A stretch of DNA of 64,000 bases from Permianibacter fluminis (GTDB taxonomy: Bacteria; Pseudomonadota; Gammaproteobacteria; Enterobacterales; Permianibacteraceae), in the NCBI RefSeq assembly GCF_013179735.1, contig NZ_JABMEG010000003.1, positions 124,001-188,000 of the forward strand, read 5' to 3'. Positions 17,705 to 27,239 of the stretch are shown piece after piece. Positions within the stretch are counted from its first letter, which is position 1; each line of letters begins with the position of its first letter. The translations under genes and the position numbers were made by a program. The notes below the pieces were generated by a model. That model saw only the letters and a list, made by a program, of their open reading frames with translations, ran no database searches and had not been told where the DNA came from.

Positions 17705-18632
17705 CGGCCAGATCAAACCCTGGGCTGATGCCTCCGTGCATGTAATGACCCATGCGCTGCACTACGGTTCGTCGGTGTTCGAAGGCATTCGCGCCTATGA
17801 CACACCGTCGGGCACCGCCATTTTCCGGCTTGGCGATCACATTCAGCGCTTGTATGACTCAGCCAAGATTTACCGCATGGACATTCCTTACACCCGGCAT
17901 GAAGTGGAAACGGCCTGCAAGGAAATCGTTCGCACGAATGGTCTGAAGTTGGCGTATCTGCGACCGCTGGCCTATGTCGGCTATGGCGGCATCGGCATTG
18001 TCCCGGATGCGGAGACGCCAATTGATTTGGTCGTTGCCGCGTTCGAGTGGGGCGCCTACCTCGGTGCCGGCACGCAGGAAACCGGTGTCGATGTCGGCGT
18101 GTCGAGCTGGCATCGGTTGGCGCCGAACACCATGCCGACCGGCGCCAAGGCCGGCGGTAATTATCTATCCGGCGCGCTGATTGCTCGTGAAGCTCGTCGC
18201 CACGGTTATCACGAAGGCTTGGCGCTGGATCACAACAACATGGTCTCGGAAGGGGCCGGTCAGAACGTGTTTCTGGTCAAGAACAAAACCATTTACACGC
18301 CGCCACTGACCGCGTCGATTTTGCCGGGCATCACCCGCGATACCGTGATGGTGCTGGCGAAGGAGTTGGGTTACACGGTCAAGGAAGAAAACATCGCCCG
18401 CGAATCGCTCTATGTCGCCGATGAGATTTTCCTGTGCGGCACCGCGTCGGAAATTGTGCCGGTGCGGGCGGTCGATGGCCTGAAAGTTGGTGCGGGCAAA
18501 CGCGGTCCGGTGACTGAAGCGATCCAGAAGAAATTCTTCGGTCTGTTCAATGGCCAGACGCCGGATATCTGGGGCTGGCTGGATCCGGTCGAGAACCCGG
18601 CCTCGGCGTTTGTCCACGCGGCTTACGCCTGA
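17667..18632 (+). CDS. ilvE: Branched-chain amino acid aminotransferase
   Basis: PLP fold-type IV transaminase of 321 residues for the last step of valine, isoleucine and leucine synthesis. Motifs: HALHYGSSVFEGIRAY, RPLAYVGYGGIGI, the PLP-lysine context GAKAGGNYLSGALIAREA, and MVSEGAGQNVFLV. Start at ATG 17667 with AAAGGAAA upstream, inside the tail of cimA, so translation is coupled. Followed by a REP-type palindrome before ilvD. Confidence 0.96.
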   Translation: MAALNAPAKIWHNGQIKPWADASVHVMTHALHYGSSVFEGIRAYDTPSGTAIFRLGDHIQRLYDSAKIYRMDIPYTRHEVETACKEIVRTNGLKLAYLRPLAYVGYGGIGIVPDAETPIDLVVAAFEWGAYLGAGTQETGVDVGVSSWHRLAPNTMPTGAKAGGNYLSGALIAREARRHGYHEGLALDHNNMVSEGAGQNVFLVKNKTIYTPPLTASILPGITRDTVMVLAKELGYTVKEENIARESLYVADEIFLCGTASEIVPVRAVDGLKVGAGKRGPVTEAIQKKFFGLFNGQTPDIWGWLDPVENPASAFVHAAYA

Positions 18633-18639
18633 TTTTCTG

Positions 18640-18704
18640 GTAGGAGCGAGCTTGCTCGCGATGCCTTTGCTGGCTGAATGAATCGCGAGCAAGCTCGCTC
18701 CTAC
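18640..18704. repeat. REP-type inverted repeat pair
   Basis: GTAGGAGCGAGCTTGCTCGC at 18640 is repeated as its exact reverse complement ending at 18704 (23-base arms, 19-base loop). Each arm itself contains the palindrome GCGAGCTTGCTCGC. The sequence is the same type as REP doublets (REPINs) described in Pseudomonas. It sits between ilvE and ilvD and could fold in the mRNA, lowering or protecting downstream message. Confidence 0.85.
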
Positions 18705-18732
18705 ACCATTCTTCTTTTGAAAAGATCTGTCC

Positions 18733-20589
18733 ATGCCGACCTATCGCTCCAAAACCACCTTCACTGGCCGCAACATGGCGGGCGCCCGCGCGCTCTGGCG
18801 CGCTACCGGCCTCGGTGACAACGATTTTCACAAACCGCTGATCGCGGTGGTCAACTCGTATTCGCAGTTTGTGCCGGGCCATGTCCATCTGAAACAGATA
18901 GGCGAGCTGGTGTCGGAAGCCGTGCGTGGTGCCGGCGGCGTGCCGCGCGAATTCAACACCATTGCTATCGATGACGGCATTGCCATGGGTCACGGCGGCA
19001 TGCTGTACAGCTTGCCGTCGCGCGAATTGATCGCTGATTCGGTCGAGTATGTCGCCAACGGTCATTGCGTCGACGCGATGATCTGCATTTCCAACTGCGA
19101 CAAGATCACGCCCGGCATGTTGCTGGCGGCGCTGCGGCTGAACATTCCGGCGTTGTTTGTTTCCGGCGGTCCGATGGAAGCCGGCAAGGTCGTCCGTGGC
19201 GGCGAAACCATCAAGCTGGATCTGGTCGATGCCATGGTGATGGCCGCTGATCCAAACGTTTCCGATGAGCAAGTGGCCGAGACCGAGCATAACGCCTGCC
19301 CAACCTGCGGCAGTTGTTCCGGCATGTTCACCGCCAACTCGATGAACTGCCTGCTGGAAGTGCTGGGCTTGGCGCTGCCAGGTAACGGCACGATGCTGGC
19401 CAGTCACACTGACCGGCGTGAATTGTTTGTCCAGGCCGGCAAGACCATCGTCGAGATCACCAAACGCTATTACGACGGCAATGAAGCGCAGTTGTTGCCG
19501 CGCGCCATTGCCAATTTCGCCGCCTTTGAAAACGCCATGACGCTGGACATCGCGATGGGTGGCTCGACCAATACCGTGTTGCATTTGCTCGCGGCTGCGC
19601 ATGAAGCCGGTGTGCCGTTCACCATGACGGATATTGATCGGCTATCAAAGAAAGTGCCGCATCTGTGCAAGGTCGCGCCGTCGACGCAGAAATACCATAT
19701 CGAAGATGTCCATCGCGCCGGCGGGGTCTACGGCATTCTGGCCGAACTGAGTCGCGCCGGTTTGTTGCATACCGAAACCGCGACCGTGCACAGCGCGACG
19801 CTCGGCGCTGCCATCGCCCAGCACGACATCACCCAGAACGTGACCGAGGCAACGCGGCAATTTTATCGCGCCGCACCGGGCGGCTTGCGCAGCAGTCAGG
19901 CGTTCAGCCAAAGCGCGCGCTGGCCAACATTGGACACCGATCGCCACGACGGCTGCATTCGGGATCGCGCCCATGCGTTTTCCCAAGACGGTGGTTTGGC
20001 GGTGCTGTCCGGCAATCTTGCGGTCGACGGCTGCATTGTCAAAACGGCCGGCGTCGATGCCAGTTGCCTGACCTTTACCGGTCGCGCGCGCGTGTTCGAA
20101 TCGCAAGACGATGCGGTGCAAGCCATTCTGGCTGATCAGATTGTTGCCGGTGACATCGTGGTCATCCGTTACGAAGGTCCGCGCGGCGGCCCCGGCATGC
20201 AGGAAATGCTGTACCCGACCAGCTATCTGAAAGCAAAAGGACTCGGCAAAGCTTGCGCGCTGATCACCGATGGCCGCTTTTCCGGTGGCACTTCCGGTTT
20301 GTCCATTGGCCATGTTTCGCCGGAGGCGGCCAGTGGTGGCGTGATTGCATTGGTGCAGGAAGGCGATCGGATCGACATCGATATTCCGCAACGCCGGCTG
20401 GAGCTGGTTGTGCCGGCGGCCGAAATTGCCCGACGCGAGGTGGCTGAGCGTGCCCGCGGCAACGCGGCGTGGTCGCCACGGCAACGCGTGCGAGAGGTGT
20501 CGCAGGCGCTGCGCGCCTATGCGCTGTTTGCCAGCAGTGCGGACAGAGGTGCAGTCCGGCTGCTACCCGGTGAACCCGTTTCCCGGTGA
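18733..20589 (+). CDS. ilvD: Dihydroxy-acid dehydratase
   Basis: Fe-S/Mg2+-dependent dehydratase of 618 residues that makes the 2-oxo acids for valine and isoleucine. Cluster cysteines: [10 protein letters not shown] and [17 protein letters not shown]. Other signatures: VGSTNTVLH-type [13 protein letters not shown] and [20 protein letters not shown]. Length matches E. coli IlvD. The last codons run into a 16-base tandem repeat, so the final LLPGEPVSR residues are repeat-encoded. Confidence 0.96.
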   Translation: MPTYRSKTTFTGRNMAGARALWRATGLGDNDFHKPLIAVVNSYSQFVPGHVHLKQIGELVSEAVRGAGGVPREFNTIAIDDGIAMGHGGMLYSLPSRELIADSVEYVANGHCVDAMICISNCDKITPGMLLAALRLNIPALFVSGGPMEAGKVVRGGETIKLDLVDAMVMAADPNVSDEQVAETEHNACPTCGSCSGMFTANSMNCLLEVLGLALPGNGTMLASHTDRRELFVQAGKTIVEITKRYYDGNEAQLLPRAIANFAAFENAMTLDIAMGGSTNTVLHLLAAAHEAGVPFTMTDIDRLSKKVPHLCKVAPSTQKYHIEDVHRAGGVYGILAELSRAGLLHTETATVHSATLGAAIAQHDITQNVTEATRQFYRAAPGGLRSSQAFSQSARWPTLDTDRHDGCIRDRAHAFSQDGGLAVLSGNLAVDGCIVKTAGVDASCLTFTGRARVFESQDDAVQAILADQIVAGDIVVIRYEGPRGGPGMQEMLYPTSYLKAKGLGKACALITDGRFSGGTSGLSIGHVSPEAASGGVIALVQEGDRIDIDIPQRRLELVVPAAEIARREVAERARGNAAWSPRQRVREVSQALRAYALFASSADRGAVRLLPGEPVSR

Positions 20590-20660
20590 GCCTGTCACCC
20601 GGCGAACCTGTTATTCGGTAAGCCAGTTTCCTACTGAATCTGTGATTCGGTGAATCCGGC
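20565..20660. repeat. Six imperfect 16-base tandem repeats at the end of ilvD
   Basis: Units start at 20565, 20581, 20597, 20613, 20629 and 20645, with a consensus close to ACCCGGTGAACCTGTT. The ilvD stop (20587-20589) lies inside the second unit. The decay from left to right suggests old slippage expansion. Confidence 0.75.
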
Positions 20661-20745
20661 GCCCGTCAATCTGACTGTGGCGTAATCGCCGATTCGGGCG
20701 GCAACGCACAGATGTGCTGCCCGGGTCGGCGACTCCTGCGTTATC

Positions 20746-21345
20746 ATGCCAGCCTCACAGCAAATCCGGGCCGCCGCTGGCGCGCCCGCGTGGTGGATGA
20801 TGCGCAAACTTCCGCAAAACAAACTGTATCCAATCATCTTCGCGCTGGAGCGGGTGCCGTCCTTTGTGCCGGACAACGCCTTGTGCGATACCTTCGCGCC
20901 CGGCCTGACGATCGTCTTTGCTGTCGAAGATGAGCTGAGCCGGGTTTTCATTACCGAAGACAATTTGCCCGCGCTGGGTTTGCAGCGTTTTGAGTTGTTG
21001 CTGACTGCGCTCAACAATTTGCGTGAGCGGCTGTCGAAAGTCGAACGCATGGGCCGTGGTCCAACGTATCTGTTGAAAGCCAATGGCCGCGACGAAGCTT
21101 GTTTGCTGCTGCTCGATCATTTCTGGGATGGCATGGCCAAGGACGTGGAAGGCGAGCTGTTGGTGGCGGTACCGGCCCAGGCCTGTCTGGTGTTCACCGG
21201 CTCTCGCGCCAAAGCCGGACTGACCTTGCTGAAAGCGGCAATCAAGGCGCTGGCCGGCAGTGGTGATGCCCGGCTCAGCGATCGGATTTATGTTCGTCGC
21301 AACGGCGGCTGGGAAGAATACGGCACCGAAACTTTGGTGCTTTAG
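20746..21345 (+). CDS. Hypothetical cytosolic protein
   Basis: 199 residues from ATG 20746; starts at 20797/20800 (MMRKLPQNKLYP) are equally plausible because no site has a clear Shine-Dalgarno. The protein has no signal peptide or membrane helix. Visible features are LYPIIFALERVPSFVPDNAL, a helical region LLTALNNLRERLSKVERMG, and LSDRIYVRRNGGWEEYG at the end. It may be a nucleic-acid or stress protein, but I do not recognise the family. A strong terminator follows at 21361. Confidence 0.65.
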   Translation: MPASQQIRAAAGAPAWWMMRKLPQNKLYPIIFALERVPSFVPDNALCDTFAPGLTIVFAVEDELSRVFITEDNLPALGLQRFELLLTALNNLRERLSKVERMGRGPTYLLKANGRDEACLLLLDHFWDGMAKDVEGELLVAVPAQACLVFTGSRAKAGLTLLKAAIKALAGSGDARLSDRIYVRRNGGWEEYGTETLVL

Positions 21346-21360
21346 CTTGCTGTGAGCGCA

Positions 21361-21388
21361 AAAAAAGCCGGCTATTGCCGGCTTTTTT
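21361..21388. terminator. Bidirectional intrinsic terminator
   Basis: Perfect 12-bp stem AAAAAAGCCGGC/GCCGGCTTTTTT (21361-21372 and 21377-21388) with a TATT loop, between two convergent genes. Confidence 0.92.
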
Positions 21389-21406
21389 ATTGCTGGAAAA
21401 TCCTGC

Positions 21407-22471
21407 TCAAGGCGAACCGGTCATTGGTGCGGATTCGTTTTCCGGCAGTCGGCTGAACGGATTGTCCTTCGCCACCTTCCATTCGATTTTGCTTTGCGGT
21501 CTGGCGAGCACGGTCACCACATCAGTCATCACGTTGGACAGCTCAGTCAGGTTGTCCAGATCGATCAGGTCAATCTGATCATTGAGCGCGTGATAATGCT
21601 CCTGACCGCGCCAGACCGACAGCGAATGGGCCGGAATGCCGAGCCAGTGTGGCGCCTGTTCGCTGCCGATATTTTTCACCGACGCAAAGGCGGCATTGTC
21701 CGAGCGCAGGAACAGATGCCAGTCCGGATACGGATCGGCTTCCAGCGACCAACCTTTTTGCGCCAGCAGCGGTTTCAGCGTGTCGAACAATTCTGAATGT
21801 TGCCAGCCGGTCATCCACAGGTTGCGTTGGTGTTTGCCTTCGGTGACGCCGACCATTTCAAAATTCAGATTGGTCACGATGCGCGCCAGCGGTAGCAACG
21901 GCTGCTGGACAAAATGCGCCGAGCCCTTCAAACCAAACTCTTCGCCATCCCAGGCCGCGAACACGATGCTGCGCGTTGGTCTGGCGCCGCCGCGTGCCAG
22001 CTGCTGCTGCAATTGCCGGGCAATGCCGAGCATGGTGGTGACGCCGGAGGCGTTGTCATCGGCACCGTTGAAAACGTGATCGTCACCGACGGCTTTGCTA
22101 TCGGTACCAATATGGTCGTAATGCGCGGACAGCAAAATGTACTCGGCGCTAGCCGCCGGCTGGGTGCCCGGCAACACCGCCAACACGTTGCGACCGGCGA
22201 ACGTGCTGCCATCCTTGCCGGTAATGGTGAACGGCTGGAAATAGCTGCCATTGGCGGCCAGTGGTTTCAGGCCAAGCGCGCGAAACTCCTCCGCCAACCA
22301 ATCGCCGATGCGCTGCTGCTCGGGGCTGCCGGTACGCCGACCGGCCGCGGCATCGGCGGCCAGGGTGCTGAGCCAGCGCTGGCTGGCCGCCAAATCGGAG
22401 GCCGGTGCTTGCGCGCGCACTGCGGTGGTACTGGCAGCGAACAGCGCCAGTGTGATCAAAAATCGCTTCAT
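21407..22471 (-). CDS. Secreted M28-family zinc metallopeptidase
   Basis: 354 residues from ATG 22471. The signal peptide is MKRFLITLALFAAS...VRAQA. The M28 core carries metal ligands in SAHYDHIG (His/Asp), FNGADDNASG (bridging Asp), and AWDGEEFGLKGS (catalytic Glu and metal Glu), with a later WRGQEHYHALNDQID region holding the last histidine. Such enzymes are aminopeptidases or glutaminyl cyclases in the periplasm; the general M28 pattern here favours an aminopeptidase. Convergent with the hypothetical gene on its left and divergent from the TPR-GGDEF gene. Confidence 0.9.
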   Translation of the reverse strand: MKRFLITLALFAASTTAVRAQAPASDLAASQRWLSTLAADAAAGRRTGSPEQQRIGDWLAEEFRALGLKPLAANGSYFQPFTITGKDGSTFAGRNVLAVLPGTQPAASAEYILLSAHYDHIGTDSKAVGDDHVFNGADDNASGVTTMLGIARQLQQQLARGGARPTRSIVFAAWDGEEFGLKGSAHFVQQPLLPLARIVTNLNFEMVGVTEGKHQRNLWMTGWQHSELFDTLKPLLAQKGWSLEADPYPDWHLFLRSDNAAFASVKNIGSEQAPHWLGIPAHSLSVWRGQEHYHALNDQIDLIDLDNLTELSNVMTDVVTVLARPQSKIEWKVAKDNPFSRLPENESAPMTGSP

Positions 22472-22640
22472 GCCGGATAGGCCTCTTTTTGTCTGCGGGA
22501 TGGCGTCACCGCTTTGGCGGGACATCAAGGCAAATCGCTGCTCGCGTCATACGCCAGTTCTCTCGGCCAGACAGCGACCGCCGGACCCGCCGGCGCCTGC
22601 TATGCTTGCAGCAACCCTCATCGCGGATTGTATCGCGCTC

Positions 22641-24698
22641 ATGCCCTTGCGTCGGCTTCTGGTCGCTCTTTGCTTGTTACTGAATGCATCCGTGCCGTCA
22701 TGGGCGGCTGCCGAGCAGGATGAGTCCCGATGGCTGGCGGAAATCGCCAGCATCCGCGCGCTGACCGATGAGGCCGCTACCCAGCAAGCCGTGGCTGCAC
22801 TGGCCAAGCAGATTCCCGCCGAACGAACGCCCGAACTTGAGTACCAGTGGTTGTCTTTGCAACTGGCCATGGCCTATTTGCGTGAGGACAGTGCGCAGGC
22901 GCAGCAGCTAACCGACGCACTGGCTGCGCTGGCGCAGCGCAGCGGTCTGGTGGCTCCACGCATCGAGAGCATGGTGGCGCAGGCGCAGAACCTGAAGGAT
23001 GCCGGCAAACCGGCCGAAGGTCTGGCGCTGATGCGGGAAGCGTTGGCGCTGCTGCAAAAAGTCAGCGATTTGCGGCTGCGCTATCTCGTGCACAACCGCG
23101 CCGGCATTCTGTATTCCGATGTCAGCGATTTTGAAAATGCCCTGGCTGAACATTTGCAGGCGCTGCCGCTGGCGGAACAGTCGGGTCCGCAGCGGGCACC
23201 GCGCGAACTGCAAACCTTGAATAATCTCGGCGCGCTCTACCTCAATTTGCGGCAACCGGACCAGGCGCTGAGTTATCTGCAACGCGCGCTGCCGCTGGCC
23301 GAGGCCGGTGGCAACAAGCGCATGCTGGCCACGCTCAATCTCAATCTGGGTTATGCGCTGTCATCGTTGGGCCGGCATGACGAATCCAAAACGGCATCAC
23401 TGAAAGCTCTGCAACTGGCGCGCGAAATCGGTGAACGCAGCAGCGAAACCACGGCGTTGACCAACCTTTCAGACGATGCCCTGCAGCGCAAGGATTTTGA
23501 CGAGGCCATCAATTACGCCCAGCAGTCGCTGGTGCTGGCGCAGCAAATCAAAGCGGTCAGCACCGAGGCGATCGCCCGCGCCAATATTGGCATTGCGCTG
23601 GTCGGCAAAGGTTTGCATCGACAAGGCTTGCAGGAGCTGCGCTTATCTCGGCAAACGTTTCAATCGATAGGCGATTTGGCTACCGAAGATCTGGTGCTGA
23701 CCGAGTTGGGCACGGCGGCCGAGACTGCCGGTGAACAGGCCGAAGCCATCGCCAGCCTGCGTCGGCAGATCAGCGTTCGCGAGCAACTGTTTTCGGCCTC
23801 GCGGCAACGCGCGGTGACGGAGTTGCAGGAACGCTTTGATGCCACTGCCCGGCAAAAACAAATCGAATTGCTGGAGCGCGAGAATCAGCTGCAGTCCGCC
23901 GAAATCGACAACCGACGGTTGTTTCAATGGGTGGTTGGTCTGGTCGCGCTGACCGTTGTTTTAGCTGGCGCGGTGGTCACGTTGTCATATTGGCGGGTGC
24001 GCGATGCCAATCGCCGCTTGCAGGCGGCCAACGCCCAGCTGGCCGATCAATCGATTCGCGATCCACTTACCGGCCTGTTCAATCGGCGCTCCTTTCAACT
24101 GGCAATGGATCGGCGCTGGAACGAACAGGAACGACGCACTGACAGCGATACCACGGTCGATGCCTTTGTCCTGCTCGATATCGATCACTTCAAGCGCATC
24201 AACGACAGTTTTGGTCACGCCGCCGGTGACGCCGTGTTGATTGAAGTGGCGAAGCGACTGAGTTCAGGCATGCGCGATCGCGACATGGTGTTGCGTTGGG
24301 GCGGTGAGGAATTTCTGTTGTATATCCGCGGCACCACCAGCGAGGCGCTGCAGGATGTGGTGGCGCGGGTTCTGGCACGGCTCGGCACCACGCCGGTTGA
24401 GCACGATGGCAAAGCGATTGCGGTGACCGCATCGGCCGGTTTTGTGCCGTTGCCGTTTGGTGATTTGCCGGAAGCGGAGTTTGGTTGGGAGCGCGCGGTA
24501 CTGCTGGCCGATCTGGCGCTGTATCTCGGCAAAGGCCGTGGCCGCAATCGCGCCTACGGCGTGCTGAAGGTCAACGGCAACTATCAGGAAATCGCTCCGG
24601 CGCTGGAACAGAATCTGGCGCACGCGATTCGCCATCATTTGGTCACGGCAGTGGAGGTGCTCGGCCCAGGTGCCGCACCAGCGGAAGAGGATGATTGA
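22641..24698 (+). CDS. Membrane diguanylate cyclase with periplasmic TPR sensor
   Basis: 685 residues. A signal peptide (RRLLVALCLLLNASVPSW) leads into periplasmic tetratricopeptide repeats over about residues 60-390, for example LQTLNNLGALYLNLRQPDQA. A short coiled coil (RQKQIELLEREN) follows. One membrane helix near 430-452 (VVGLVALTVVLAGAVV) precedes the cytoplasmic GGDEF domain. The active site is GGEEF, and RDRD five residues upstream is an RxxD inhibitory site, so product feedback is expected. The start codon is chosen for the signal peptide; there is no strong Shine-Dalgarno. It would synthesise c-di-GMP in response to a periplasmic partner. Confidence 0.88.
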   Translation: MPLRRLLVALCLLLNASVPSWAAAEQDESRWLAEIASIRALTDEAATQQAVAALAKQIPAERTPELEYQWLSLQLAMAYLREDSAQAQQLTDALAALAQRSGLVAPRIESMVAQAQNLKDAGKPAEGLALMREALALLQKVSDLRLRYLVHNRAGILYSDVSDFENALAEHLQALPLAEQSGPQRAPRELQTLNNLGALYLNLRQPDQALSYLQRALPLAEAGGNKRMLATLNLNLGYALSSLGRHDESKTASLKALQLAREIGERSSETTALTNLSDDALQRKDFDEAINYAQQSLVLAQQIKAVSTEAIARANIGIALVGKGLHRQGLQELRLSRQTFQSIGDLATEDLVLTELGTAAETAGEQAEAIASLRRQISVREQLFSASRQRAVTELQERFDATARQKQIELLERENQLQSAEIDNRRLFQWVVGLVALTVVLAGAVVTLSYWRVRDANRRLQAANAQLADQSIRDPLTGLFNRRSFQLAMDRRWNEQERRTDSDTTVDAFVLLDIDHFKRINDSFGHAAGDAVLIEVAKRLSSGMRDRDMVLRWGGEEFLLYIRGTTSEALQDVVARVLARLGTTPVEHDGKAIAVTASAGFVPLPFGDLPEAEFGWERAVLLADLALYLGKGRGRNRAYGVLKVNGNYQEIAPALEQNLAHAIRHHLVTAVEVLGPGAAPAEEDD

Positions 24699-24716
24699 TT
24701 CAGGCCGTTAGCGGCG

Positions 24717-25163
24717 TCATTTTTTTGCGATGACGCTGAAGCTTTCGCTGCGTGGCAGTTGTTGCAGGGCGCTGGCGAGTCCGGCTGGCGGCACGGTCAA
24801 TTTGCGCGCGGTCAGATCCAGCCAGGCACCGGTTGAAATCACCCGCGCGGCCAATTCGCCGCTGTCCTTGAAAAATTCATTGCGCAGCTTGAACCGGCTG
24901 CCGTCGTCGCTGAGTGCTTCCAGTTGCAGGGTCACCGTGATCGGCTCCAGCAAGCGAAACTCCCGGTAGTAATCCACCTCGTCGCGAAACACCACCGGAC
25001 CAATCTGCAACCTTGTGAACTCGCTGGCCGGAAAACCGCAGTCTTGAAAAAAGGTGAAGCGCAGATCGGCGGCAAAATTGAAATAGGCGGTGTTGGCCAT
25101 GTGGCCGTTGAAATCCATATCGGCCCAGCGGGCGATGAACTGGCGGGAAAATGCCGCAGTCAT
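24717..25163 (-). CDS. Acyl-CoA thioesterase, hotdog 4HBT type
   Basis: 148-residue hotdog-fold protein. WADMDFNGHMANTAYFNFA is the 4-hydroxybenzoyl-CoA thioesterase active-site loop with its catalytic aspartate, in the YbgC-like subgroup. It is followed by the usual DYYREFRLLEPITVTLQLE strand region. AAGGAG precedes the ATG by ten bases. It lies 24 bases after the GGDEF gene on the same strand, probably co-transcribed. The natural acyl-CoA is unknown. Confidence 0.85.
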   Translation of the reverse strand: MTAAFSRQFIARWADMDFNGHMANTAYFNFAADLRFTFFQDCGFPASEFTRLQIGPVVFRDEVDYYREFRLLEPITVTLQLEALSDDGSRFKLRNEFFKDSGELAARVISTGAWLDLTARKLTVPPAGLASALQQLPRSESFSVIAKK

Positions 25164-25187
25164 GATCGGGATGCTCCTTGCCAGCGT

Positions 25188-27011
25188 TCAGGTATTGCTG
25201 GTCGCCGCATTCATGGTCGGCGGACTCATGGTCGGGGCTGCGCCAGCCGCATTGCTTTCGTCACGGCGCGACTGGCAGTCGCGGAAACTCACGCAGCAAT
25301 TGCGGCCCTGCTCCTTGGCGGTGTAGAGCGCGAAGTCGGTTGCCTCGAATAATTTGTCGGCGCTTTTCTCCTCGCAGTCTTCGAGACTGCCGACGCCAAT
25401 ACTGATGGTAATCGGGTAGCCATCGGCGCCATCACCTTGCACCGTGCTGCGCAGCCGCTCCGCCAGCACCCGGGCATCGTCATGGCTGGCGCCCGGTAGA
25501 ATCACGGCAAATTCCTCGCCGCCGTAACGGCAGGCCAGATAGGGCTTGCGCACGTGCTTGCGCAGGGCATGGGCCACCCGCTTGATGGCTTCATCGCCTT
25601 GGGCGTGACCATGGCGATCATTGAACTGCTTGAAATGATCGATATCGAGTACCAGCAGCGCCAACGGTTTGCGCTGCTGTATCGCCACGGCGGTGGCGGC
25701 CGGCAATTTGTCATCGAACAAGCGGCGATTGCCGAGCTGGGTCAGGGCATCGGTGCGGCTTTGGTGTTGCAGCTCGTTCATCCGGCTGCTCAGGGTCAGT
25801 GACAGCAAAATCATTTCCAGCAGCGAGCCGATCTGCCAGCTGTTCTGGGTCATGAAGGTGTGCGGCAGTACGCCGAATATTTTCCACAGATAGATGATCG
25901 AGCCAGCCAGAAATGCGCCCCAGGCGAGCAGGAAATAGCGCGCCGGAATCGACCCGGCCATGGCACTGACACAGCCCATGATCAGCATGAACACCACCGA
26001 CAGCAAAATCAGCAGCGTCACCGGCACGATCAAGGTGGCATACGGCAGAATCGGCGCCGCCAGTAGCGCCAGCAAGGCGACGCCCTGCAGCGCTTTGGCC
26101 AGTTTGTCCAATCGCGGCGCGTAGTCACGGGCATGCAAAATCATTCGGGCGAACTGCAGCGCTGACAATAGCGACGCGCACAGCAACACAATCAATCCGG
26201 TGTTACCCCAGGTCGGGCTGTTCGGCCAGAGAAACTGGAAGGCGAGGCCGTTGTGCGTGGCCATGTACAAACCAAAGCAGGCAACGTAGGCGAAGTAAGC
26301 CAGGAACGCTTTGTCACGCACCGCGACAAAAACCAGCATGCTCCAGACCAGCAGCATGATCACGGCGCCATAATAAATTCCGTAGGCCAGTTGCTCGCGA
26401 CTGATCCCGGCCACCAGCTTGGCCGGACTGGTCAGCGACAGGCTGATGTCGATGGGCCCTTGCGATTGATAGCGCAGGTAATAGGTCCGGTCCTGCCCGG
26501 CCGGCACCGCCAGCGGAAAAATGAAATCGCGATGGGCGATGTCACGCTCGGCAAATTTGCGTCGGTCACCGGTGCTGTGCCGTTGCCAGTTGCCGTCCTC
26601 GGCGCGCTCATACAGATCGACGTAATCAATCAGCGGATAGGTTTGTCGCAGCATTGCCACCAGCCGCTGGTCGCTGGCGTTGCGCAGTGTCAGTCGCGCC
26701 CACCAGACCGACGGCGTAAAACCGATATTGGTGCTCTTCAGACTGGCCAGCTGAAACGCGGCACTTGGCACGGCGACGTCGGCGATGTCGAGCTGGCCGG
26801 TTTTGTCTTCCAGCAGTTCGAGATGGCCGATCAGTTGTTCCTGAGCCATGGTCTCGCTCAGTGCAAATGCCGCTGCCTGATCGGCTGCCGCGCGCGGCGC
26901 CAGCAGTATCGCGCTGCCGGTTGCCAGTATCGACAAGCTGAAGGCGAGTGGCGCCAGCCGGCGCAGCGGGGCGGAAAGGCGGGCGAGAAACGTGACGGCG
27001 CGCGACAACAT
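25188..27011 (-). CDS. 7TMR-DISM diguanylate cyclase
   Basis: 607 residues from ATG 27011, preceded by AGGAAG. After a signal peptide, a periplasmic 7TMR-DISM extracellular domain occupies about residues 45-185 (VWWARLTLRNASDQRLVAML, YPLIDYVDLYE). Seven membrane helices follow over about 195-390. The cytoplasmic GGDEF domain has RTDALTQLGNRRLFDDKL, LLVLDIDHFKQFNDRHGH and GGEEF. The residues upstream of GGEEF (RKPYLACRY) do not form an RxxD site, so this cyclase probably lacks product inhibition. DISM domains are thought to sense carbohydrates or other small ligands. Confidence 0.92.
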   Translation of the reverse strand: MLSRAVTFLARLSAPLRRLAPLAFSLSILATGSAILLAPRAAADQAAAFALSETMAQEQLIGHLELLEDKTGQLDIADVAVPSAAFQLASLKSTNIGFTPSVWWARLTLRNASDQRLVAMLRQTYPLIDYVDLYERAEDGNWQRHSTGDRRKFAERDIAHRDFIFPLAVPAGQDRTYYLRYQSQGPIDISLSLTSPAKLVAGISREQLAYGIYYGAVIMLLVWSMLVFVAVRDKAFLAYFAYVACFGLYMATHNGLAFQFLWPNSPTWGNTGLIVLLCASLLSALQFARMILHARDYAPRLDKLAKALQGVALLALLAAPILPYATLIVPVTLLILLSVVFMLIMGCVSAMAGSIPARYFLLAWGAFLAGSIIYLWKIFGVLPHTFMTQNSWQIGSLLEMILLSLTLSSRMNELQHQSRTDALTQLGNRRLFDDKLPAATAVAIQQRKPLALLVLDIDHFKQFNDRHGHAQGDEAIKRVAHALRKHVRKPYLACRYGGEEFAVILPGASHDDARVLAERLRSTVQGDGADGYPITISIGVGSLEDCEEKSADKLFEATDFALYTAKEQGRNCCVSFRDCQSRRDESNAAGAAPTMSPPTMNAATSNT

Positions 27012-27239
27012 AAGTCTGATCTTCCTGCGTTGTTTTTCTTGTGCAAGGGGTGGGGTGCACGGCAAAGCCGGTTCATCGCAAATCGGGTGATCGGCACCCC
27101 CGACCACTTGGAACAGCCGTGACAAATAGCTGACCGGGCGCTAGTGTGCGCGCAGAGCGCGAGTGCTGCAATCGCAGCGCTGCCGCACCGCCGGGCGGTC
27201 CGCGCCACGATAACGAAAAACAATTCAAGGAGCACGGCT

